From: Chitinophagaceae bacterium
Lineage (GTDB): Bacteria; Bacteroidota; Bacteroidia; Chitinophagales; Chitinophagaceae
Direction: 5' to 3'
Length of the DNA: 64,000 nucleotides
NCBI GenBank assembly: GCA_017307735.1
Contig: JAFKGR010000003.1
Span: 124,001-188,000, forward strand
The notes under the pieces are model-generated. The model made no database searches and had not been told where the DNA came from. It worked only from the letters and a program-made list of their open reading frames with translations. The stretch's first letter is position 1. Every line of letters begins with the position of its first letter. Of the stretch, positions 54,603 to 62,156 are shown piece after piece. The translations under genes and the position numbers were made by a program.

Positions 54603-55127
54603 TTACCTGATGGTGAATGACGCTTCGCGATTCCCCCAACGCAAAGAAGTTTTTCCCTGAGGGCTTATCGTAAAAACCACTTTTTCAGAAGGAGAACTCA
54701 ACTTCTGCCATTTGGTTTTCACTCTCAACTGATCCTGATCCTGCTTATAGCTGAAGGCTCCCCATTGATTCCAGACTTTATTAAAAATGAATGTCACTTC
54801 ATCGCCTTTAAAAATTGTGAAGAGTCCATATTTGCCGGCGGGCAATAAATGGCCATCAATTTTCACATCCTTATCAGTATTAAAAACCGTCGCTTCATTG
54901 GCGCCGGTTCTCCAAACCTGTCCATCCATGGGTTCCACATCTTTTCCAATCGTCCGCCCTTTCAAAGAAGGCTGGCTGTAATCAATCTTAATTAAAGTGC
55001 CGTTGGAGAGCTTCTGAGAAGCAGTTGCAGGAGGACTGGCTCTTTTTGATTTATCCTCTGGTTTATTTTGTGCAAAAAGCTGTAGAGATATTAAACATGT
55101 AACAGCCATAAAGAAAGTCTTCTTCAT
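54603..55127 (-). CDS. Secreted DUF2911 protein
   Basis: 174 residues with a signal peptide (MKKTFFMAVTCLISLQLFA). The DUF2911 domain includes IDYSQPSLKGRTIGKDVEPMDGQVWRTGANEATVFNTD, LPAGKYGLFTIF and the late VWNQWGAFSY. Function unknown. It converges with the preceding gene with a 3-bp gap, and no good terminator is seen. Confidence 0.88.
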   Translation of the reverse strand: MKKTFFMAVTCLISLQLFAQNKPEDKSKRASPPATASQKLSNGTLIKIDYSQPSLKGRTIGKDVEPMDGQVWRTGANEATVFNTDKDVKIDGHLLPAGKYGLFTIFKGDEVTFIFNKVWNQWGAFSYKQDQDQLRVKTKWQKLSSPSEKVVFTISPQGKTSLRWGNREASFTIR

Positions 55128-55240
55128 AAAATTTTATTTTAAAATGATTGATAACATACAATGTAGGAATTATCTTTTCAAATTATTGAACTGTTATGTA
55201 AAATTGAGAATTGTTTTTTTTAAGCCCCTCATATTTCTGC

Positions 55241-55248
55241 TATATTTG
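55241..55248 (+). promoter_or_regulatory. -7 promoter element of tRNA-Arg
   Basis: TATATTTG, perfect TAnnTTTG, 13 nt before the tRNA; a T8 tract lies 19 nt upstream. Confidence 0.75.
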
Positions 55249-55261
55249 CAAAACTTTTAAA

Positions 55262-55334
55262 GGCCCCGTAGCTCAGTGGATAGAGCAACAGCCTTCTAAG
55301 CTGTGGGTCGAGCGTTCGAATCGCTCCGGGGTCA
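55262..55334 (+). tRNA. tRNA-Arg(TCT)
   Basis: All arms pair: acceptor GGCCCCG/CGGGGTC with one G-T, D arm GCTC/GAGC, anticodon stem ACAGC/GCTGT with loop CTTCTAA and anticodon TCT at 55295-55297, T arm GAGCG/CGCTC with loop TTCGAAT. Discriminator A; no encoded CCA. An antisense open frame over it is spurious. Confidence 0.97.
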
Positions 55335-55386
55335 CGATTATTTTTACTCTCAATTTTCTGAAAACCACACAGATGATCCTTGAAAA

Positions 55387-56058
55387 ATGAATGTACAAAT
55401 TGAATCTTCATGGAATAATCAACTTCAGAATGAGTTCTCAAAACCTTACTTCACCGAATTAGTTCGTTTCCTGAAAACTGAAAAAGCCTCAGGAAAAATT
55501 ATATATCCGAAGGGCAATGAAATATTTAATGCATTTGAACAAACTCCCTTCAATAAAGTGAAAGTTGTTATTCTCGGCCAGGATCCATATCACAATCCAG
55601 GCCAGGCACAAGGATTGTGTTTCTCTGTTCCCGACGGTATAGCAGCGCCACCCTCTCTGATAAATATTTTTAAAGAATTACATTCTGATATTGGGTTGCC
55701 AATTCCTCATTCCGGTAATTTGACCAAATGGGCCAGACAGGGGATTTTATTATTAAATAGTAGTCTGACCGTTAGAAAAAATGAGCCGATGAGCCATAGC
55801 AAAATCGGATGGGAAATTTTTACAGATGCAATTATAAAATTGTTATCAGATAAAAAGGAAGGATTGGTTTTCTTATTGTGGGGCGGATTTGCAAAAAGTA
55901 AAAGGCATCTGATAGATAGCAAAAAACATTTTATCCTGACAGCAGCTCATCCCTCACCGCTGAGCGCAACCAACGGATTTTTTGGCTGCAAACATTTTTC
56001 AAAAACAAATGAAATATTGACCAGGGAAGGCAAACAGCCTATTGACTGGATTTTATAA
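55387..56058 (+). CDS. ung: Uracil-DNA glycosylase
   Basis: Removes uracil from DNA in base-excision repair. 223 residues, family 1. Motif A GQDPYHNPGQAQGLCFSV with catalytic Asp66, LLNSSLTVR, LLWGGFAKSK, and motif B HPSPLSA with catalytic His. Start ATG at 55387 directly after the tRNA gene. The stop is 1 bp before the plsC-type start. Confidence 0.97.
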   Translation: MNVQIESSWNNQLQNEFSKPYFTELVRFLKTEKASGKIIYPKGNEIFNAFEQTPFNKVKVVILGQDPYHNPGQAQGLCFSVPDGIAAPPSLINIFKELHSDIGLPIPHSGNLTKWARQGILLLNSSLTVRKNEPMSHSKIGWEIFTDAIIKLLSDKKEGLVFLLWGGFAKSKRHLIDSKKHFILTAAHPSPLSATNGFFGCKHFSKTNEILTREGKQPIDWIL

Positions 56059-56059
56059 A

Positions 56060-56803
56060 ATGAAAATATTGAAAAATATCTTTTACAGATTGATGGCCTT
56101 ATGGGCATTGATACTATTCACAGTCACTATTATCCCGGTTGCTGTGATTGTTATCCTTTCATCCTGGCTAAAGGAACCGGACAAAACAGAATTTTTCAGA
56201 ATTGTCTCAATTGGCTGGATCCGGTTTTTTCTTTTTATGACAGCCTGTCCCTTTAAAGTAAAGGGAAAAGAAAATTTCAGAAAAGGAAAAGTATATGTCG
56301 TCGCAGTCAATCACAATTCATTTGTGGATGTCCTTGTCCTGACCCCGTTTGTACCCGGGCCAAACAAAACGATTGCAAAAGCTGAAATGGCCAAAATCCC
56401 GATTTTCGGAACTGTTTATAGAAGAGGATCAATACTTGTTGACAGAAAAGACAAAGATAGCAGGGTGAAAAGTTTCATAGAGATGACAGGCGTGTTGAAG
56501 AAGGGAATGCACATGTGTATTTATCCGGAAGGAACCCGCAACAGAACGAAACTTCCCATGAAAGATTTTCATAACGGAGCTTTTCGTCTTGCGCAGGATA
56601 CAGGAACCCCTCTTATCCCTGCTGTTATTTTCAATACAAAAAAGATTTTACCTGTGGATAAAACATTTTATTATCATCCTCACAGAATCGAGTTGCATTT
56701 TCTTCCTGAAATTTCACCCGACAATTTCCGGGATTTTGAGGAAATGAAAGATGCAGTGAGAAAAACGATGATAGATTATTTTGTAAAAAATCAGCCAGGG
56801 TAA
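56060..56803 (+). CDS. plsC: 1-acyl-glycerol-3-phosphate acyltransferase (PlsC family)
   Basis: Membrane acyltransferase of phospholipid synthesis. 247 residues, with an N-terminal transmembrane helix pair (LWALILFTVTIIPVAVIVIL), the HX4D catalytic box NHNSFVD (His85, Asp90), YPEGTRNR and PLIPAVIF. An upstream in-frame TTG at 56042 is inside ung and is not used. It is one base after ung, so probably co-transcribed, and converges on the response regulator with a 1-bp gap. Confidence 0.9.
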   Translation: MKILKNIFYRLMALWALILFTVTIIPVAVIVILSSWLKEPDKTEFFRIVSIGWIRFFLFMTACPFKVKGKENFRKGKVYVVAVNHNSFVDVLVLTPFVPGPNKTIAKAEMAKIPIFGTVYRRGSILVDRKDKDSRVKSFIEMTGVLKKGMHMCIYPEGTRNRTKLPMKDFHNGAFRLAQDTGTPLIPAVIFNTKKILPVDKTFYYHPHRIELHFLPEISPDNFRDFEEMKDAVRKTMIDYFVKNQPG

Positions 56804-56804
56804 T

Positions 56805-57473
56805 TTATTCTATCATTTTGTGCCGCATTCCGTACATAAGAAGGCCGCCGATAGTTTTAGCCCCCACTTTGTTTTTCATATTCTGCCTGATGGTTTCAAT
56901 GGTTCTGGGACTAAGGAAAACTATTTTGGAAATTTCGTTTGTTGTTTTGTCTTCACCAAGTAGTTGTAAAATCTTTAATTCTTTTTCATTGAAGCTTACG
57001 GGTATTTGGGTACCGTATTGCCGCCTTACGCTTTTCTTCTGCATCAGCTTTCCCATCACAGCATTGTTGACAAGCTGATTAAAATAAAAATCATCATTCA
57101 TTACAGTGAGGATGGCTTCGTAAATTTCGTCGGGATCTGTCGTTTTTGTAAGAAATGCATTAGCGCCATTTTCCATCATTTTGCTGATGGTCTGCTGATC
57201 GTCGTACATAGTCAGAACTATGATTTTGACATCATCATATTCTTTGCGAAGAAGCTCAATGGCATTGATTCCGTCTATTTCCGGCATTCTGATATCCATC
57301 AATAATACATCGGGGTTTTTAATAGCAATTTTGTGGAGAAGATCCTTTCCGTCTTCAGCTTCCCAGATAATTTTTAGGTTCTCCCTGCTCCCAATTGCCA
57401 TTTTAATTCCATCCCGGAATATTTTGTGATCATCAGCAATGGCCACTTTGATCAATTCCTGGTTGTTAGACAT
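56805..57473 (-). CDS. NarL/FixJ-type response regulator
   Basis: 222 residues: a receiver domain (IKVAIADDHKIFRDGI, phospho-acceptor Asp60 in VLLMDIRMPEIDG, LTMYDD, TKTTDPDE) and a C-terminal LuxR helix-turn-helix (FNEKELKILQLLGEDKTTNEISKIVFLSPRTIETIRQNMKNKVG). It acts as a DNA-binding regulator. No kinase is next to it on the same strand; the kinase at 59264 is 1.8 kb away. A close paralogue is at 60131. Confidence 0.95.
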   Translation of the reverse strand: MSNNQELIKVAIADDHKIFRDGIKMAIGSRENLKIIWEAEDGKDLLHKIAIKNPDVLLMDIRMPEIDGINAIELLRKEYDDVKIIVLTMYDDQQTISKMMENGANAFLTKTTDPDEIYEAILTVMNDDFYFNQLVNNAVMGKLMQKKSVRRQYGTQIPVSFNEKELKILQLLGEDKTTNEISKIVFLSPRTIETIRQNMKNKVGAKTIGGLLMYGMRHKMIE

Positions 57474-58049
57474 TGAATTTATTTCAGTTAGTACAATTGT
57501 AAATATATTAATATTAACGGGAAAAATTAGGCTCTATTGTTTTTTATCGAGAAAAAGTTGGTATTTGCCCTTTCAATACCAGTAAAAAATACATACTTAA
57601 ATAAAAGTAATAATGCTCTGTATCCCCGTACTCACATTTTTTATTTTTACTTATTCATTTGTGACCTTACCGAAATTTTAATCAGTCGAAACTGTAACCC
57701 CCAGTTTTCTATCCATTTAAAGATTCTCAGAGCAGCGCATTTTTTTAAAAGAACGTATTTCACCTAACCGGAACAACTTATTTTCCGGTTATTTACTATA
57801 TACATATTGGATTTATACGAACGTAAGTTATGCACATTTGCATAGTAAATTTACTATTTTTGCCAGTAGTAGTACCTTTTATTTTTGCTGGAAAATAAAA
57901 ATAATTTTTATTAGGATGCTTACCAGCATTGCATTTCAGTGATTATCGTATAACCCCGTTTCAAAAGATGAGGTTGCGTAGAATTGCGATTTTAAGGAAG
58001 TTAGTATTCGTTTTTAAACCAATTTTCAGAACAATTAAACTAAATTACC
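57474..58049. other. 576-bp divergent intergenic region with a long leader
   Basis: No gene seen; the 76-codon frame from 57537 starts with TTG and has no support. It carries a dyad and -7 element (57843-57862) and a predicted 180-nt leader with perfect hairpins before the gene at 58050. The response regulator promoter presumably lies in the left part, unrecognised. Confidence 0.6.
57843..57862 (+). promoter_or_regulatory. -7 element overlapping a perfect 14-bp palindrome
   Basis: TAGTAAATTTACTA (57843-57856) is a perfect palindrome abutting and overlapping TATTTTTG (57855-57862, TAnnTTTG). Candidate operator over the promoter of the gene at 58050. Confidence 0.55.
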
Positions 58050-58442
58050 ATGAATCAAAAAGCACTTCTGGAGATCAAGAAAGCTGATGTTGGTGCTAAC
58101 ATTGGCCAGGAAGAAGGCTACAAGATGGTGACTGCTTTTAGAGAAGCATTCCCTGAGGCCGTTCCGGGTCATTTTATTGGCCGCAACATCCTTGAAAAGA
58201 TCTTAAATCAACCGGGTTGTGTTGGAATCTCTTTTCGTAAAGGCTTGAATGAAGCCGGCGAAGAGCATCTGGTTTACACAGGTGTGGATGCTGACGGACA
58301 CGACATTTTTACCTTCTCAGTAGTTACCCCCGCAGGTGACGTAGAAGTTAAAGATGGCATCGTGGCTGACAAGACAATTTGGGACTGGGATCTTCTTTTC
58401 CCACCGAAAACAACAACCACTACAACTAAGACTCAAAGCTAA
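58050..58442 (+). CDS. Hypothetical protein, 130 residues
   Basis: Not recognised. A soluble, acidic protein without signal or membrane segment: MNQKALLEIKKADVGANIGQ, GYKMVTAFREAFPEAVPGH, ILNQPGCVGISFRKGLN and a C-terminal tail of Thr/Lys/Pro (PPKTTTTTTKTQS). The ATG is well placed and the codon pattern is gene-like. It has its own promoter with a long leader and is followed by a promoter for the next gene, so it is a single-gene unit. No enzymatic motif seen. Confidence 0.7.
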   Translation: MNQKALLEIKKADVGANIGQEEGYKMVTAFREAFPEAVPGHFIGRNILEKILNQPGCVGISFRKGLNEAGEEHLVYTGVDADGHDIFTFSVVTPAGDVEVKDGIVADKTIWDWDLLFPPKTTTTTTKTQS

Positions 58443-58502
58443 GAACAGTATTTTTACGGAAAAAATATAGATGTAAATACAATAAACTCTTTGAAAGGTA
58501 GT

Positions 58503-58510
58503 TATATTTG
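58503..58510 (+). promoter_or_regulatory. -7 promoter element of the membrane-kinase-regulator operon
   Basis: TATATTTG, perfect TAnnTTTG, 20 nt before the TTG start at 58530. Confidence 0.65.
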
Positions 58511-58529
58511 ATAGTCAAACATCACTACT

Positions 58530-59252
58530 TTGAGAGTCTTTGCATTAGTTTATATTATTTCTTATTTACTACCCTTACTGACTTACTTCTTTTTCATGCG
58601 AAATAAGAAAGAACCAGCAGTAAGGGTAGTTTTATTTTATTCTATCTATTGCATTTTTCAGGAGTTACTAACTTTTTTTGCGGCTAAAGTTTTTCCATCA
58701 ACATTAGGAGAACATACTTATTTAATTTTTACCTCATACACCTTCATTGAATTTTCATTTTTCTGCCTTTTCTATTACTATCTTTTCCCAAAAAAACATA
58801 AGATTTCATTAGTCATTTTTTGTACTTGGTTAGCCTTCATAATTTTTGCTTTAATAGATCTCTTCGTTATAAACAGAGATCAACAATTCGATTCCTTTGT
58901 TTCAGGAATCGAATCCATCATTCTTATCCTATTATGTGGTTACTACCTTTATTATCAGGTTACACACACACTTAACATGATGGTCTATAACACCTTTAAT
59001 TTCTGGGTGATAGTCACATTCTTTCTGTTTGTTTCCGGAACCTTTTTTCTCTACCTCCTGACCGATTCCATGGGAGACGATCCTGATTTCAGAAAATATT
59101 ACTTGTTCATTAATTATGGCGCCAACATTTTGAAAAATTCACTTCTTGCCTTTGCCTTTACCCGTCCTTTCCTCAAAATAAATCCGGAAAAAAAGACTCA
59201 ATTCGAAAATTTAGATTTGGGCGACGAGCTCATTCTGCCACAAAAAAGCTAA
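58530..59252 (+). CDS. Seven-helix membrane protein upstream of a histidine kinase
   Basis: 240 residues, seven or so transmembrane segments (RVFALVYIISYLLPLLTYFFF, FYSIYCIFQELLTFFAA, the YTFIEFSFFCLFYYYLF stretch and four more), a short charged C-terminus (EKKTQFENLDLGDELI). The TTG at 58530 is the start because the promoter element ends 19 nt upstream and the next ATG would remove the first helix. No known receptor domain. It lies 11 bp before the kinase gene, a membrane-sensor, kinase, regulator arrangement common in Chitinophagaceae, so it may supply the signal input. Confidence 0.8.
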   Translation: MRVFALVYIISYLLPLLTYFFFMRNKKEPAVRVVLFYSIYCIFQELLTFFAAKVFPSTLGEHTYLIFTSYTFIEFSFFCLFYYYLFPKKHKISLVIFCTWLAFIIFALIDLFVINRDQQFDSFVSGIESIILILLCGYYLYYQVTHTLNMMVYNTFNFWVIVTFFLFVSGTFFLYLLTDSMGDDPDFRKYYLFINYGANILKNSLLAFAFTRPFLKINPEKKTQFENLDLGDELILPQKS

Positions 59253-59263
59253 CATTGTAAGAC

Positions 59264-60085
59264 ATGAACTTTCTGCAAGTCACGCCGGGTATTGGTCTAA
59301 CGATGTTAATAGTCGGTACTGTGGGCATGCTCTTCATGGGTGTGATGTTGGTTTTAGTTTTGATCCTGCATCAAAAACGAATCATTTATTTCAACCATCT
59401 TACTCAGGAACTTGAAAAGGAGAAACAGCAGTTTATGCTTCAGGCTTCTGTAAAATTCCAGGAAGAAGAAAGGCAAAAAATTGCGGCTGACCTTCACGAT
59501 GATGCCGGCCCTTTGCTCGCCACTGCCAGGCTTTACTTAAATGAAAACCTTGTGCACCAGGATACCGCCACCCAATTGCAGGCAATTTTCAGTACAAGAC
59601 AAATTATAGATGACACCATTCAGTTAATCCGCAATATTTCTCATGACCTGATGCCTCCCACACTCAAAAATTTTGGTCTGGATGCGGCACTGGCCGATAT
59701 GTTTGACAAGATCAATAATTCAGGAAAAATCAATGCGAGTGCACGATTTAATGATACAACCAAAACACTGGAAGATGAACAGGAATTGCTGGTATTCCGG
59801 ATTATACAGGAATTGGTAAATAATATTTTAAAACACAGCAGCGCCGGATTTATTCATCTGACTCAAAATTCACAGGCCAATTACGTTTATTACCGGTTGC
59901 ATCACGATGGTAAAGGATTATTACAGGAACAGTTTGACAGGATGGAAAAGAAGTCAACAGGATTGGGACTCAAAAATATCCACAGCCGGGTGAGTGTCTT
60001 GCATGCAAATATTTATTTTGAAATGGATAATACACAGTCATATTACAAAGTAACTCTTGAAGTGCCACGCGATTATGGATTATAA
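59264..60085 (+). CDS. Two-component sensor histidine kinase (HisKA_3 type)
   Basis: 273 residues. An N-terminal membrane helix (LTMLIVGTVGMLFMGVMLVLVLI), a coiled-coil, the dimerisation box EEERQKIAADLHDDAGPLLATARL with phospho-accepting His78, and a C-terminal ATPase domain with N box QELVNNILKHSSAG and G2 box GLGLKNIHSR. In the G1 box the usual D-x-G-x-G is LHHDGKGL (Asp215), so a His takes the canonical Asp position, a subfamily trait I recall in Bacteroidota kinases of this class. 46 bp upstream of the response regulator; middle gene of the module. Confidence 0.88.
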   Translation: MNFLQVTPGIGLTMLIVGTVGMLFMGVMLVLVLILHQKRIIYFNHLTQELEKEKQQFMLQASVKFQEEERQKIAADLHDDAGPLLATARLYLNENLVHQDTATQLQAIFSTRQIIDDTIQLIRNISHDLMPPTLKNFGLDAALADMFDKINNSGKINASARFNDTTKTLEDEQELLVFRIIQELVNNILKHSSAGFIHLTQNSQANYVYYRLHHDGKGLLQEQFDRMEKKSTGLGLKNIHSRVSVLHANIYFEMDNTQSYYKVTLEVPRDYGL

Positions 60086-60130
60086 AACAATGGTTAGTAT
60101 ATTTGTCTCATCCATGTAAAACCGGAAAAG

Positions 60131-60787
60131 ATGTCTTCAGAAATTATCAAAGTTGCCATTGCAGATGATCATCAGATTTTCAGGAAAGGTGTTATCCTGT
60201 CTCTGAAACCATACCCGAATATCCAGTTTCTGTTTGAGGCGGAAAACGGTGACGAACTGATTAAAGGGATAGAAAGGGAACGGCCCGATATTGTACTCCT
60301 CGATCTGAAAATGCCTGTCAAAGACGGTATCGAAACAACCAAGTATTTAAACAAAAATTTCCCGGAGGTAAGAATTCTCATTCTGACAATGTTTGAAGAT
60401 GAGCGGTTTGTTGGACATCTGATGGAAATAGGCGCCAATGGTTATCTCTTAAAAAACACTGAACCCACAGAAATAAGACAGGCGCTGAATGATGTGATGA
60501 AAAATGGTTTCTATCTCAACAATTTTGTCAACAGGGTTTTGATTAAAAAGAATTATGCCAAACAGAAATTCAGTCCAAATCTGAATTCTGAAATCGTCAT
60601 CAGCGATAAAGAAAAAGAAGTCCTGTCATTGGTTTGCATGGAATTCACCGCTCAGGAAATAGCTCAAAAAATGGATATAAGTCCACGAACAGTGGAAGCA
60701 ATCAAAGACAGGTTGATGGAGAGATTTGGTGTCAAAAACTCAGTAGGGCTGGTATTCTATGCAATGAAGAATTCCCTGATTGATTAG
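60131..60787 (+). CDS. NarL/FixJ-type response regulator
   Basis: 218 residues: receiver (IKVAIADDHQIFRKGV, Asp58 in IVLLDLKMPVKDG, ILTMFEDERF, LKNTEPTEI) and LuxR helix-turn-helix (ISDKEKEVLSLVCMEFTAQEIAQKMDISPRTVEAIKDRLMERFG). Likely partner of the kinase just upstream. Its helix-turn-helix core resembles that of the paralogue at 56805, but the overall sequences differ enough to suggest different targets. Confidence 0.95.
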   Translation: MSSEIIKVAIADDHQIFRKGVILSLKPYPNIQFLFEAENGDELIKGIERERPDIVLLDLKMPVKDGIETTKYLNKNFPEVRILILTMFEDERFVGHLMEIGANGYLLKNTEPTEIRQALNDVMKNGFYLNNFVNRVLIKKNYAKQKFSPNLNSEIVISDKEKEVLSLVCMEFTAQEIAQKMDISPRTVEAIKDRLMERFGVKNSVGLVFYAMKNSLID

Positions 60788-60801
60788 CAAATCAACACTT
60801 T

Positions 60802-61242
60802 TTATTTAATTGATGGAGCCTGATCTCCCGTCAGGTTTCTTTTTTCCAACGGATTAATTTTGGGTTTCTCTAACCTTGCCGGTTCATGCGGCTCACGTTT
60901 AAGCGTAGGCCCGGAAATTCTTGATTTACGCATATACAAGGTATCCAAAAGCTCATCAAAAATATCAGGATGTTTCAGGTACCAATTGTAACTTTTTGAA
61001 AAATCCTGTGGTGACAAATTGTGTATCTGAAGAACTTTATCACTTAGAATTTTTGTCTCCGCCGGTAAATTAAGAGAAGAATCTTTTAAAGAGGCCTGCT
61101 GTGCCCATCCCTGTGCCTGAAACATATCCCAAAGCACAGACGACATTTTTCCCTTTGATAAAACCCCTTTGGGCGGCCTTACTTTTCCTTTGCAACCGGT
61201 AAAAATAATTCCGGCAACTACTAAAACGATTATGATTTTCAC
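60802..61242 (-). CDS. DUF4296 lipoprotein
   Basis: 146 residues, GTG start at 61242. Signal with lipobox FTGC (Cys17) makes a lipoprotein; the DUF4296 region follows (LSKGKMSSVLWDMFQAQGWA, HNLSPQDFSKSYNWYLKHPDIFDELLDTLY). The tail is rich in Pro and Glu. Function unknown. The start overlaps the stop of the DUF4835 gene by 4 bp, so they are translationally coupled; last gene of the bamD-rpoZ-coaBC operon. Confidence 0.88.
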   Translation of the reverse strand: MKIIIVLVVAGIIFTGCKGKVRPPKGVLSKGKMSSVLWDMFQAQGWAQQASLKDSSLNLPAETKILSDKVLQIHNLSPQDFSKSYNWYLKHPDIFDELLDTLYMRKSRISGPTLKREPHEPARLEKPKINPLEKRNLTGDQAPSIK

Positions 61243-62156
61243 TTTAACTGATCCTGATATTTATTGGCAGAAGGCACATCCAGTTTTTGCAACATATCCA
61301 ATGCTTTTGCCTTCTCGGAGGGGGAAGCTTTGGAAAATATTTTTATTAATTCATCTGATTTAGCCTGAAAGAAAAAAGGAACTTCCATTGTATTCGCATT
61401 GTCATTATTCAGGGTATTTAATGAATTCAGCGCATTCAATATCCCACTCCTTCCGGTGGCTTCATTTTCATACATTTTATCCAGGCCTTTCCGGTAATAA
61501 TTATAAATGGCATCATGGAACAAAGTGTATCTGCTGTTCAAAAGATTTTCGGCAAGCCAATACCTGTTTCTTGTCCCATCAAAAGGTTTCCAACCCGAAA
61601 TGTTGCTGCCATCCGGTGCATTATTAACAATATTCTGAGCTTTTTGAAAATAGAGATTGCCCCCTGACGGAGAAAAGGAATCATAATCCATTCCCAAAAT
61701 AATATCTATCCAATATGCAACTACCGCTGTTAGATTGGCCGTGAGAGGATCATTTCCACTTACACGGGTGTCGCTGAAATCCAACTGCTGAAATTCAATG
61801 TATTTAAAAGTCAAATCATTGTCCTTGTAGTTGATTATAGGTGACAAATAGCTCGAATTGAAAACAGGCCTTGCTGACTGAATGGTGAGTGATGCGCGGT
61901 AAACATCCTGCTCATTTGTGGATTCAAGGTTAAAAAGGAATCCACAATCAATTTTTTCATTTGTTTTGAAATTATCATTACTCCATTTGCGGTTGTTGAT
62001 AAAATCATTTAATGCCGTCTGTAATGTTTGAAAAACATTTTTATTTACTGTACTCCCCACACGGTTACTGATTACCGACACCCTTGCCCGCAATTCCTGG
62101 GCATTACCGGTTGCAGAAAACAAGAAAGCCATAATTACAATGATGATTTTCTTCAT
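61239..62156 (-). CDS. porD: DUF4835 protein (PorD-type, T9SS-linked)
   Basis: 305 residues with a signal peptide (MKKIIIVIMAFLFSATGNAQ). The DUF4835 family occurs with coaBC in Bacteroidota and is annotated as a type IX secretion protein PorD by family assignment; the function is not experimentally clear to me. Diagnostic blocks are FDFSDT-like LDFSDTRVSGNDPLTANLTAVVAYWIDIILGMDYDSFSPSGG and WLAENLLNSRYTLFHDAIYNYY. It overlaps coaBC by 4 bp (ATGA) and the downstream gene by 4 bp. Confidence 0.8.
   Translation of the reverse strand: MKKIIIVIMAFLFSATGNAQELRARVSVISNRVGSTVNKNVFQTLQTALNDFINNRKWSNDNFKTNEKIDCGFLFNLESTNEQDVYRASLTIQSARPVFNSSYLSPIINYKDNDLTFKYIEFQQLDFSDTRVSGNDPLTANLTAVVAYWIDIILGMDYDSFSPSGGNLYFQKAQNIVNNAPDGSNISGWKPFDGTRNRYWLAENLLNSRYTLFHDAIYNYYRKGLDKMYENEATGRSGILNALNSLNTLNNDNANTMEVPFFFQAKSDELIKIFSKASPSEKAKALDMLQKLDVPSANKYQDQLK

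Noticed and set aside
55229..55441. 70-codon minus-strand frame over tRNA-Arg
   Set aside because: GAIRTLDPQLRRLLLYPLSY is the usual reverse-strand translation of a tRNA-Arg gene, a known annotation artefact.
57537..57767. 76-codon plus-strand frame upstream of the 58050 gene
   Set aside because: TTG start, AT-driven composition, no promoter or ribosome site.
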